Part shown: piece after piece, positions 38,074-46,158 of the stretch
Layout of the letters: each line of letters opens with the position of its first letter
Position numbering within the stretch: the first letter of the stretch is position 1
Assembly (NCBI RefSeq): GCF_009725235.1
Contig: NZ_WJFC01000008.1
Coordinates: 62,001 to 126,000 of the forward strand
Length of the DNA stretch: 64,000 bases
Source of the DNA: Scytonema sp. UIC 10036
GTDB taxonomy: Bacteria > Cyanobacteriota > Cyanobacteriia > Cyanobacteriales > Nostocaceae
Direction of reading: 5' to 3'
Notes under the pieces: generated by a model
What the model was told of the DNA's origin: nothing
What the model saw: the letters and a program-made list of their open reading frames with translations, nothing else
Databases searched by the model: none
Position numbers and translations under genes: made by a program

Positions 38074-38124
38074 ACTAGAAATTCAAAACCTTGCTTATTT
38101 CCTGCAAGAAATTGAGAAACTTAC
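38074..38124 (+). pseudogene. Fragment of a second darG C-terminal domain
   Basis: In frame this reads LEIQNLAYFLQEIEKLT, closely matching LEIQKLAYFLQEAGEPL of DarG. It is about 17 codons long, joined abruptly to repeat unit 1 on the left and to the coiled-coil gene on the right. It suggests that a second darG-like gene once stood here. Confidence 0.6.
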
Positions 38125-38411
38125 CTTGTCTCATCACTGCTACGATCGCGTTGCTGTAGGTATTGCCAAAGTCGGTCAATTTGCGATCGCCATTCCTGAC
38201 GGTCAGCGTTGAGTTCTGTTGTCAGTCGCTCAAAGTTTTGCTGGTGAATTGTGGCGACTTGCAGCAAAGCTTCTGCAGTCGATCTAAGTTCGGTTGTTGA
38301 TTGTCTCAGTTCTGCGTTGACGACTACCTGATTATCAAGCTGCTGCTGCAAGTTCTCTAAAGCTGCTTCTATACGGTCTAATCTATCTCCCCTGTCTCTA
38401 TCCTGAGTCAT
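38121..38411 (-). CDS. Small coiled-coil protein
   Basis: 96 residues, nearly all charged heptad-like helix (RLDRIEAALENLQQQLDNQ, then LRQSTTELRSTAEALL). There is no catalytic residue or membrane segment. Proteins of this type are frequent in cyanobacteria, often near transposons and toxin genes; the role is unknown. It sits between repeat units 1 and 2 and is oriented against its surroundings. The upstream (right) side runs directly into repeat unit 2. Confidence 0.75.
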   Translation of the reverse strand: MTQDRDRGDRLDRIEAALENLQQQLDNQVVVNAELRQSTTELRSTAEALLQVATIHQQNFERLTTELNADRQEWRSQIDRLWQYLQQRDRSSDETR

Positions 38412-38449
38412 CTGGCATTGTCCTTGCTGAAGAATGTGTTACTAGTTCT

Positions 38450-39273
38450 GGAATTATAGTACATTTGTAGCCTGCGTGGAATGTACTCCGTGATACGCAA
38501 TTTTGACTTGTAATTAGCAAAAAAAAATAATTCAGTAAAATCCGGAATGCGACTATTTGACTTTGTAGATTAGTATGTCCATGTAGAAAGGTGGACTGGC
38601 AATCAAACAGCAATATCAACTGCTAGAGACAGGTGAAAGTACCTAACTCTCATGACAGTACCATTTCGTAGCTAATTATATCTAAACCAACTAACTATTA
38701 AACTCTATACCGAAACCCTCGCCGCACTGCTTTATAGTAGTGCGGTACTATTTTAAGAATGTTCGTAGTTGCGCTATGGCTGACGCCACGCTGCGCGAAC
38801 AGCGCATCCATCACAAATTATGAACCGCATTTTGGAGCCAGTGCGTTGGACGGGTTCCCCGGCTTGAAGCTCCGGGCGTCGCAAAGAGCGCAAAGAAAAG
38901 AGAGAAGAGAGAATTTGACAAACGTTCTAGAATTTTCCTATCAACTTTAAAGTAAAATTTATCTGCGTTCATCTGCTACAGGCTGCGGTTCCACAATCAA
39001 ATCCAAAAAATTTATCAGAAATCTATTCATGCTCAACCCCACAATTAATACTCTGCGTAACAGTACCATCCAATTTTTAGAACAAAGTCCCCAAGAACGA
39101 CTACAAACCCTCAAACAACTACAGACATTTGTTGGGTTTCACCACGGGTTTACCCAACCTACAAAAATTCTTGTCCGAGCAGTATTGACTTAATGGTTCA
39201 TTTCAATGATTTTGAAGGATTAAATAAAAAACCGCTCCAGGCGCAGAGAACACAGAGGAAGAGAAGGAGAGGA
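38450..39273. repeat. Long direct repeat, unit 2
   Basis: The first ~280 bases (38450-38730) appear identical to 41554-41834 by eye, and the whole unit parallels unit 1. It separates the coiled-coil gene from the restriction-modification pair. The frame 38398-38619 (-) inside is only repeat sequence. From 39274 to 39425 lies the promoter region of the restriction gene, with TATAAT at 39375-39380. Confidence 0.9.
39029..39120 (+). pseudogene. 5' fragment of the pentapeptide-repeat gene (copy 2)
   Basis: Same as copy 1: start codon and about 30 codons of the gene at 41984, closer in sequence to the intact gene, then the same unrelated continuation. Confidence 0.85.
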
Positions 39274-39425
39274 GCCTTTTGCAAGTCAATGAACCAAACT
39301 ATGCTCTTGTGGTACGGGCGGGGACGTCCGTTCTTTATTAGTAGTTGGCTAGAAGCTTGCACCACTATGGTCTATATAATCTGAAAATTGCTGTAAATAT
39401 GTCAAAGGGTAAGAGGACATGATGA

Positions 39426-40286
39426 ATGGACATTACTGAAAAGTTAGCCTCAGTCGTCCGTAACCTGAATATAGTTCAAGTAGGGCTTCTTCTTGAAATG
39501 GCTCAAGCCATGACTGTAAAAATCGAAGAATTTGTGAATGAAGGGAGCGATCTTCTAACTCCTGAATTTGTTACAAACTTCTCAAATCGTCTGATAATTC
39601 ATCATGCAACTCATGTAGAAAAATTTAGTAAAAAATCTTTTGAGTACGCTTTTGCATCTGCTTCTACCTCTGCTGGAAGAAATGCTTCTATTACTCTCAA
39701 TTCTACAAATCCAGGAGAGGATGTCATAGTTGATGGAGTAAAATTTTCCTTGAAAACAGAAGCCTCAGCAGGGCTGATTCCAAAGAAAAGTATTACGATT
39801 TCAAAGTTAATGGAAGCACGGTGGATTAGAGAATGCAAAGTTTCTACAGATTTCGCTAGAGAAACAACATACCGTGTAGTTTCTCATCTAAGAAATTATG
39901 ACCGAATCGTTATGCTACGTGCATACGATATACTACCACCTTTACTTAAAGAAAATCAAACCGAAACTGTACCCGTGATTCGGGATAGTGATGCAATTCA
40001 AACCTTACCTAAAGTCCGGTATGACTTATATGAAATTCCACTTAACATATTAATGCTTATCCAAGGGCTAAAAGAAAGTAACTTTAAGCCAAGAACAAAG
40101 AACGGAGGTAGTAGCGCCAAGGTTTATACAGAAGACAACAAAGCAGCTTTCACCTTAATTTTAGACGGTAGTGTCGAGAAAATCACGATCGGTAACCTGG
40201 GGATCGATTTGTGTTTCCTTCACGGCTCGTGGGTTATACCTACTATTGAAGTAAACAGGGCTAAGAATCAATCAAATGGGGACTGA
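39426..40286 (+). CDS. Probable type II restriction endonuclease
   Basis: 286 residues. No famous family is certain, but the segment GEDVIVDGVKFSLKTEAS (about residues 98-115) looks like a nuclease core in which Asp, then a Lys after a beta strand, bind metal. Its partner is convincing: it is convergent with, and overlaps by 15 bases, a DNA cytosine methyltransferase. Both genes lie alone between long direct repeats. AAGAGGA (39411-39417) precedes ATG 39426. The recognition site cannot be inferred. An alternative is another methyltransferase-linked protein. Confidence 0.6.
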   Translation: MDITEKLASVVRNLNIVQVGLLLEMAQAMTVKIEEFVNEGSDLLTPEFVTNFSNRLIIHHATHVEKFSKKSFEYAFASASTSAGRNASITLNSTNPGEDVIVDGVKFSLKTEASAGLIPKKSITISKLMEARWIRECKVSTDFARETTYRVVSHLRNYDRIVMLRAYDILPPLLKENQTETVPVIRDSDAIQTLPKVRYDLYEIPLNILMLIQGLKESNFKPRTKNGGSSAKVYTEDNKAAFTLILDGSVEKITIGNLGIDLCFLHGSWVIPTIEVNRAKNQSNGD

Positions 40287-41522
40287 AATAGTTGACGGGA
40301 ACTTAAAACTTGTCTGTTGTTCATCACATTCCGATTCAATATCCTCTGGCTTGAGATGAGTATGAGCAAGTATAACTGAACTGATTGAGGGTTTTTTACC
40401 ACTGAGAATCCATTCACATACGTGAGCTAATTGATAGGAGATAAGCGGAGGAACAGCGTCCCCTATTTGCCTGTACATATTGGCTAGCCCAGATGCCACA
40501 AATTTGTAGTTTCTTGGAAAACCTTGAAGGATCGACATCTCGCGAACAGTACACAGCCGATCCTGTTCGGGATGGCTGTAACGCCCATTACCGATATGAG
40601 CACATTCTCTCTTAATAGTGACGGCAGGCTTATCCCAGCTTAACCGTCCGTATACATCCGGATGAGATCCTAATTTTCCCTTGGCAATGTGACGCAGCAT
40701 GGCAGGGTTTAGAAGATCGCGTGCTTCTTGGCAATGTCTTATATCAGCCCAAGAGCCACCGTCTTTTGGTATCATCTGAAGACGTTTCAAGCTTTTTTGC
40801 TCTGAAAATCCGGGTGCAATGTGTAGGAAATCTTTTGGATTTGGCTGTCCCGCAGCTATTGGAGATAGGGATGAAATAGCTCTCCGAACGTGGGTTGCTT
40901 CTAACCTAACATGAAAGCCACTCCACAGATCGTCAAGGGTTCTGAGCGTTAAATCTTCTCGTACTGCAAGAACTAATGCCCGTTCTCGACGTTGCGGAAG
41001 ACCAAATCGGTTAAGTAGGTAATTTTTCCCGTGAACCTGGTAGCCAAGGTGGATAAGTTCTTCTTGCAGCCTTTGGTAGTGATGAGTGAAGTTACCAACA
41101 AGCAACTCTCTTGCATTCTCCATTAAGAAAATTGTCGGTCTGAATTCTTTTACAAAGAGAGCATTACGCGTTATGAATGAGTTTCGGGGGTCGTCCAATA
41201 AGTGATTTTCAGGCAGTGTTCTAGAGAATCCGGTGCATGGCGCACATGAAATTAAGACATCAAGAGCATCAGTACCAAGAGTGTTTGTCAGAACTTTGCG
41301 TAAATTCTTAGGTTCAAGAGTTGATATATCTTCATCCAGTGGCTCTAAACCCATATTTGCTTGATAGGCAATATTACACTGCAAAGAACCTCTCTTGCTG
41401 CTAGGCTTACTTATCTGGGCATCAACAGCTCCCACTATTTTGAATTTTGGATGGACATGGAAGCCGTAGCTCATCCCTCCTACGCCTGAAAAAAGGTCAA
41501 TGACAGTCCAAGGCTTGTTCAA
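40272..41522 (-). CDS. DNA (cytosine-5) methyltransferase
   Basis: 416 residues from a TTG at 41522. The motifs are ordered as in C5 methyltransferases: I DLFSGVGGMSYGF, IV SCAPCTGFSRT (catalytic Cys in PC), VI ENARELL, VIII QRRERAL and X AVPPLISYQLA. It methylates cytosine in the cognate site of its restriction partner. The frame stays open to 41723, but that extra part lies in repeat unit 3 and is identical to non-coding unit 2, so I reject it. AGAAAGGA sits five bases before the TTG. A solitary methyltransferase is possible, but the overlapping convergent gene argues for R-M. Confidence 0.93.
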   Translation of the reverse strand: MNKPWTVIDLFSGVGGMSYGFHVHPKFKIVGAVDAQISKPSSKRGSLQCNIAYQANMGLEPLDEDISTLEPKNLRKVLTNTLGTDALDVLISCAPCTGFSRTLPENHLLDDPRNSFITRNALFVKEFRPTIFLMENARELLVGNFTHHYQRLQEELIHLGYQVHGKNYLLNRFGLPQRRERALVLAVREDLTLRTLDDLWSGFHVRLEATHVRRAISSLSPIAAGQPNPKDFLHIAPGFSEQKSLKRLQMIPKDGGSWADIRHCQEARDLLNPAMLRHIAKGKLGSHPDVYGRLSWDKPAVTIKRECAHIGNGRYSHPEQDRLCTVREMSILQGFPRNYKFVASGLANMYRQIGDAVPPLISYQLAHVCEWILSGKKPSISSVILAHTHLKPEDIESECDEQQTSFKFPSTISVPI

Positions 41523-41553
41523 GAGTATCCTTTCTGCTACTAGTACTAAATAC

Positions 41554-41983
41554 GGAATTATAGTACATTTGTAGCCTGCGTGGAATGTACTCCGTGATAC
41601 GCAATTTTGACTTGTAATTAGCAAAAAAAAATAATTCAGTAAAATCCGGAATGCGACTATTTGACTTTGTAGATTAGTATGTCCATGTAGAAAGGTGGAC
41701 TGGCAATCAAACAGCAATATCAACTGCTAGAGACAGGTGAAAGTACCTAACTCTCATGACAGTACCATTTCGTAGCTAATTATATCTAAACCAACTAACT
41801 ATTAAACTCTATACCGAAACCCTCGCCGCACTGCCATAAAGCAGTGCGGTACTATTTTAAGGGTCAAGCATTCGTAGGGGCGCAATGCCTTGCGCCCCTA
41901 CATATGAACCGCTTTATCTGCGTTCATCTGCTACAGGCTGCGGTTCCACAATCAAATCCAAAAAATTTACCAGCAATCTATTC
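41554..41983. repeat. Long direct repeat, unit 3, leading into the intact gene
   Basis: Bases 41554-41834 match unit 2. The middle is replaced by a GGGGCGCAATGCC/TTGCGCCCC hairpin (41876-41901). The unit then rejoins the TTATCTGCGTTCATCTGC part and runs into the complete pentapeptide-repeat gene. A strong hairpin (41826-41849) is included. Confidence 0.9.
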
Positions 41984-42469
41984 ATGCTCAACCCCACAAT
42001 TAGTGACCTGCGTAACAGTACCATCCAATTTCTAGAACAAAGTCCCCAAGAACGACTACAAACCCTCAAACAACTTGGTATAGCCCGATATGATTTTCTA
42101 ACCAAAATGCGCCTCAATGAAGCTAACATTATCTGTGTCATGAGGTTTTTACAGAATCCCACTCAGTTAAAATTTCCAAATTTGATAGGAGCAGATTTAT
42201 CAGGATTAATCTTAGATGATGTCAACTTTATCCGTGGTAATTTATCGGAGGTAAACTTACGCGGAAGCAGTTTAATTAATGCGGATTTAATATTTGCCAA
42301 TTTTACTCGTGCCGATTTAAGAGATGCTAACTTAAGCGGTGCAACTCTAAATCAAACAGTTTGGTTAAATGCCCTTGTAGAAGGGTGTGAGTTTGGAGAA
42401 GGTATTGGATTGACACAATATCAACGTAATGATTTGCGGCTTCGTGGTGCTAAGTTTACAAGTGCTTGA
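41984..42469 (+). CDS. Pentapeptide-repeat protein
   Basis: 161 residues from ATG 41984. The first ~65 residues are helical. Residues about 70-160 are pentapeptide repeats of the A(D/N)LXX kind ([32 protein letters not shown]), forming a right-handed beta helix. The function is unknown; some pentapeptide proteins bind gyrase, but nothing here shows that. It is the only intact copy; two 5' fragments lie in repeat units 1 and 2. Confidence 0.88.
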   Translation: MLNPTISDLRNSTIQFLEQSPQERLQTLKQLGIARYDFLTKMRLNEANIICVMRFLQNPTQLKFPNLIGADLSGLILDDVNFIRGNLSEVNLRGSSLINADLIFANFTRADLRDANLSGATLNQTVWLNALVEGCEFGEGIGLTQYQRNDLRLRGAKFTSA

Positions 42470-42543
42470 TAACTTTACATTTATGGAGCGCAGGCTGGAG
42501 TGCAGCATAGTTATGATAATTCCAATATCCGGAGGAGAACAAA

Positions 42544-42957
42544 ATGAGTACTTACACGGGTGGATGTGCTTGCGGAGCAAATCGTTACGAGATTAACACA
42601 GAACCGCTGCTGATGGGTCATTGTCAATGCAAGGACTGCCAAGAGGCTACTGGAAGTGGTCATGCGTCAGTACTTGTTTTCCCCAAAAGCGGAGCCAAAT
42701 TGTCTGGTAGCGTGACCGAGTACTCTACTAAAGCGGATAGCGGTAAGACAAAGAAACTTGCATTTTGTCCCATATGTGGTTCGCCGCTATACACGTTTCT
42801 TGAATCAATGCCTGACGTATTTGTCGTCAAAGCGGGAAGTCTTGATGACCCGACCGTCTTCCAACCTCAAATGGTAATTTATACTGACAGTAGATGTACT
42901 TGGGATTACATAGACCCCGCCTTACCAAGCTATCCAAAGATGCCATCTACCACGTAG
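42544..42957 (+). CDS. GFA-family zinc protein
   Basis: 137 residues. The Cys pattern is that of the GFA/CENP-V fold: CACGANRYE, HCQCKDCQ and FCPICGSPLY, binding two zinc ions. Members were named for glutathione-dependent formaldehyde activation, but their activity is disputed. Length matches. GGAGGAG is immediately upstream of ATG 42544, a strong ribosome site. The following 240 bases hold only dispersed repeats (CTCGTTCCCAGGC/GCCTGGGA). Confidence 0.9.
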   Translation: MSTYTGGCACGANRYEINTEPLLMGHCQCKDCQEATGSGHASVLVFPKSGAKLSGSVTEYSTKADSGKTKKLAFCPICGSPLYTFLESMPDVFVVKAGSLDDPTVFQPQMVIYTDSRCTWDYIDPALPSYPKMPSTT

Positions 42958-43203
42958 TTGCAACTGCTTGTCATTCAAGTCTGACCCCCACCTCGTTCCC
43001 AGGCGGAGCCTGGGAATGCCTTCACTCTAGGCTCCGCCTCCCGTGTGCAAGTAGCGAATGAGGGGTGATACATCTTAATTGACCATCTGTATCCACAGAA
43101 GTTGTCGGGGATCTAATAGCCAATTAATAACCTCTGGATTTCTGGTAACAAGCGATCGCAAAATAAGGTTGAACTTTTAAGCAAGGAAAAGCTCGTTAGA
43201 GTA

Positions 43204-43313
43204 ATGTACTTACTAGATACAAATCACTGTAGCAACATTCTTTTGGGAACACCAACAGTTATTCAGCGAATTGAAGAAGTTGGCGAGCTAAATATTTCTA
43301 CCTGTGTCATTGA
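43204..43313 (+). pseudogene. 5' fragment of a vapC toxin gene
   Basis: Starts [20 protein letters not shown] and matches the gene at 44866 for about 37 codons, including the antitoxin stop/start context GAGTAATG. It then breaks off directly at the 3' end of the opposite-strand vapC pseudogene. It cannot make a toxin. Confidence 0.85.
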
Positions 43314-43317
43314 ATTA

Positions 43318-43722
43318 TCATTCAATTTCCCAGTCTTCAATACGCAATCCCTCTACTCTAGAGAATTCGCCAATATTATGTGTCACTAAAGTTAAGTCAT
43401 GAGCAAGCGCAATAGAAGCTATTAACAAATCGTTAGCTCCTATGGGTGTACCGAGGCTAGCTAATTGAGACCGAACCCGTCCTGCAATGAATGCAGCTAT
43501 ATCATCAAAAGAAAATGAAATAAAAACTTCAAGAAATTTTTTATGTTTCCGCCAAGAAGCATCTGGGTCATTGCTTCGCATTGCTCCATAAAATAGTTCC
43601 ATTTTGACGATACAACAAACTGCTATATCTTCTAAGTTCCTCCTCTGCTACCGCCGTTGAAGTATTTCTGATTCACCGTTTAAATATCTTACATAAACAT
43701 TTGTATCTAATAAATACTTCAT
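43318..43722 (-). pseudogene. vapC toxin gene interrupted by an in-frame TAG
   Basis: The frame from ATG 43722 reads MKYLLDTNVYVRYLNGESEI and then, after LQRR, meets TAG at 43648-43650 (codon 25). It continues in the same frame as a perfect PIN domain (AELFYGAM-like [46 protein letters not shown]). The first catalytic Asp lies before the stop, so restart at 43602 cannot give an active nuclease. The antitoxin gene directly upstream is intact. Confidence 0.9.
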
Positions 43723-43724
43723 GT

Positions 43725-43973
43725 CTATTCTTCACTATCATCAAAAATTCCGTCACCATCAATAACTATGGGGTCGTCTTTACAGGCTCCAAAAGTCTCT
43801 TCAAAAAAATTAGGAGGCCATCCTTTACCTTGCGTGTTATTTTCTAGATGGCTTAATGCGAGCGGTTGAAATGTGACAGTAACTTCTAACTCTGTATTAG
43901 TAAGCCCGATTGGAACATCTAAGTGCAAAATCCCATCTTCACCAACACGATAACGTCTTGTTACGCTATGCAT
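43725..43973 (-). CDS. Antitoxin of the interrupted vapC
   Basis: 82 residues. The N-terminal half is beta-rich (MHSVTRRYRVGEDGILHLDV) and the C-terminal half carries the toxin-binding tail (GWPPNFFEETFGACKDDPIV). Its stop is two bases before the toxin ATG, so the two are translationally coupled. This is the common cyanobacterial VapBC-type arrangement. With the toxin disabled it is now an orphan antitoxin. Confidence 0.75.
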   Translation of the reverse strand: MHSVTRRYRVGEDGILHLDVPIGLTNTELEVTVTFQPLALSHLENNTQGKGWPPNFFEETFGACKDDPIVIDGDGIFDDSEE

Positions 43974-44524
43974 AAATATTTCCTTTTACTTTCTACTATA
44001 AATCTTATCGAATAAATCAGTTAACTGCACTGGCTCAAAATTCAAATAAAAGCGATCGCAAGTTGCACTCATATCCCCGACTCCTTCAAGAAGTTGGGGA
44101 TCTAGTAGTCACTTGATAATCCATGAATTTCTGGCAAAAGCGATCGCATTCTGTATTATTTTCTTTTTTCTAGATAACGTTATTGATTTTGCATTTGTAT
44201 TATCTAATAATTACAAGAAGTAAAGCAAATTACTCCCTTCCCGTTAGAAGAATAGCTAATTTAATGAACCGCAGAGGCGCAGAGGACACAGAGGAAAGAG
44301 GAGAAGAAGATCGGTAATCTTATGGCGGAAAGGGAGTAATGATAAAAACTCTTTTGGCAAAATTTTACTATAAGTAAAAACACTTTATGTTAATTTTTGA
44401 CAAAGAATGCTAACAGGCACATTTGTCTTAACTACCAATGTTCTACTATCTCTCCTGAAAAAAGAGATAATAAGTTTAATCAGTTTCATCAGCTGAATAA
44501 ATCCAATTTTCCTAAGTGTGTACA
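43974..44524. other. Intergenic region with a second copy of local repeats
   Basis: Contains the AACCGC repeat (44265-44310), and at 44090-44155 a copy of sequence also found at 43105-43165 (GGGGATCTAGTAG... GCGATCGC). This shows that the region carrying the antitoxin/vapC start was duplicated locally. No gene is seen. Confidence 0.55.
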
Positions 44525-44866
44525 ATGACTATTAAACAAGAGCTTATTCAAGAAATAGAATCTACTTCAGAGTCTCTCCTAGCAGAAACATTAAATTACT
44601 TGCGTTTCTTGAAAACAAAGCAGAATGAATCGCCAGTCAAAACGGTTTCTCAACTTATAGAATCAGAACTGCCAGAATCTACTCATTCTGATAGCTTGCA
44701 AAAAAATTCATCTGAGCTTTCTCAACTACCTTACAGCCCTGCTTCAGGTCGTTCTATCCTCAGGCATGCAGGTACATGGGCTGGGGACGACTATCAAGAA
44801 TGCCTTGACCTGGTATACACATCTCGCGGTAAAGAACAATTCGATTATAACAACCCATTAGAGTAA
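44525..44866 (+). CDS. Antitoxin of the truncated vapC
   Basis: 113 residues from ATG 44525. The start MTIKQELIQEIESTSESLLA is typical of small antitoxins (DUF2281-like helices), and the end HAGTWAGDDYQECLDLVYTSRG resembles VapB tails that bind the toxin. Its stop overlaps the toxin ATG by one base (TAATG). Confidence 0.75.
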   Translation: MTIKQELIQEIESTSESLLAETLNYLRFLKTKQNESPVKTVSQLIESELPESTHSDSLQKNSSELSQLPYSPASGRSILRHAGTWAGDDYQECLDLVYTSRGKEQFDYNNPLE

Positions 44867-45204
44867 TGTACTTACTAGATACAAATCACTGTAGCAGCAT
44901 TCTTTTGGGAACACCAACAGTTATTCAGCAAATTGCAGAAGTTGGTGAGCAAAATATTTCTACCTGTGTCATTGTACAGGGAGAACTTACCTATATGATG
45001 GAACACTCTCAACAAAAGCAGGTAAACTTAGTACGCCTCACGGAGTTTCTTAAAGATATTCGCATTTATTATATAGATAGAGAAACAGCAACTTTATACG
45101 GTGAAATTAAAGCAGCTTTGTTTAATCAGTTTGCACCAAAAGAAAAAAGCAAGCGAAGAAAAACGAAAATTACTGATTTGGGATTTGATGAAATTGTTTT
45201 TTAG
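44866..45204 (+). pseudogene. vapC toxin gene truncated at its C-terminus
   Basis: 112 residues. The PIN domain has [22 protein letters not shown] and RRKTKITDLGFDE, but ends with IVF where family members continue with a further acidic NDLWIAA segment and about 30 more residues. The loss removes a predicted metal ligand, so activity is doubtful. The end lies about 50 bases before the palindromic element. Alternatively it is an unusually short active member. Confidence 0.7.
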
Positions 45205-45257
45205 AAAGTATTAGACGCATAGAATTCGCTACTATACAAACTAAGTTCTTCTTGTAC

Positions 45258-46044
45258 TGTGATTTGAACCATTGCGTGACCAAAATTTTGAATCATATCG
45301 TGACCAAAGGTGTAACTTAAAAGATAAAGTGGCAGTTTTTAAAGCATAAAGTGGCAGAGCCAGGGGAGCTAGAACGCTTATTTTGTGACTTAAAGAAATT
45401 GTTTGCCGTTTAGGCATGCTTTTACTTAAATTTCAGTCCGGCAGTTTTATACTTTAAACAGTTTCCTCTTAGTCCATAGAATGAAATCGGCTGCAATTCT
45501 TAAAAAATTAATCATTCTAAGCAGATTTACTTTGGAAAGTGTCAAGATATTTTCGGCAAACTTTTACTTTGTATTTGAACTAATGGCAAGATTATGGTTG
45601 AAACCAGAATATTTTGGTTGCGATCGCTATCTTATAAAGTCGCTTTGTTTAAACTAAAACTCTGCCACTAGTTCAAATGCAAGGCAAAAGCTTGCCGTTT
45701 GTCCTCATACCCTTAGAGAGCGTTAATATATTTGACATAACCAAATTGTAGGAGAATCGCTCTGTTTTTACCCCGACGACTAAGAAGCAACTATTTAAAG
45801 TATAAAGCTGCCTCCCTCAAATTAAAGTAAAAGCATGCCACTGCGGCAAACAATTCCTTTAAGTCACATATTTTTCCGTGAACATAATTTGCACGCGATC
45901 GCATTAAAATCTCTCAAATACACGAACAGCATAGGTTTTTGACTACTGCCACTTTATGGTTTTAAAACTGCCACTTTTTGCTTTAAGTAACAGGGATTTT
46001 GAAGCATGTCGTGTCCGTTTGGTCAAATTATGGTTCAAATCACA
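45258..46044. mobile_element. 787-bp palindromic (foldback) transposable element
   Basis: The ends are perfect 15-base inverted repeats (TGTGATTTGAACCAT at 45258-45272, ATGGTTCAAATCACA at 46030-46044), and both are flanked by TGTAC (45253-45257 and 46045-46049), a 5-bp target duplication. Similarity between the arms continues inward: AAAGTGGCAG occurs twice near each end (about 45327-45356 and 45955-45995), TGACTTAAAG...TTTGCCG and TTTATACTTTAAA match about 45396-45461 with 45798-45876, and ATTTGAAC.A.TGGCA matches near 45575 and 45675. No ORF. It resembles the repeated binding sites at the ends of Tn7/Tn5053-like elements; this is inference. Confidence 0.8.
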
Positions 46045-46072
46045 TGTACGGACTAATGAAAATTAAGGTTTT

Positions 46073-46094
46073 AAAACCCACGTAGGTGGGTTTT
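46073..46094 (-). terminator. Terminator of the STAND-WD40 gene
   Basis: AAAACCCAC and GTGGGTTTT form a 9-base stem with a four-base loop, about 65 bases after the stop of the WD40 gene. It lies between that stop and the foldback element. Confidence 0.75.
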
Positions 46095-46158
46095 GCTTGT
46101 ATAACCACGAATTCCATTCGCCTGGGCTGTAAGAAAAAAATGCAAACGTTAGATGCGA

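Noticed and set aside
37994..38212. 72-codon frame across repeat unit 1
   Set aside because: It starts in the repeat and changes to the darG fragment and then antisense of the coiled-coil gene; a composite with no real gene.
38398..38619. 73-codon frame in repeat unit 2
   Set aside because: Repeat sequence only; identical to the false N-terminal extension of the methyltransferase.
46028..46044. GGTTCAAATC as a tRNA T-loop
   Set aside because: No acceptor or anticodon stem; it is the inverted end of the 787-bp element and occurs at both ends.
45258..46044. A complete transposon with transposase
   Set aside because: No reading frame of useful length on either strand inside the element; it is non-autonomous.
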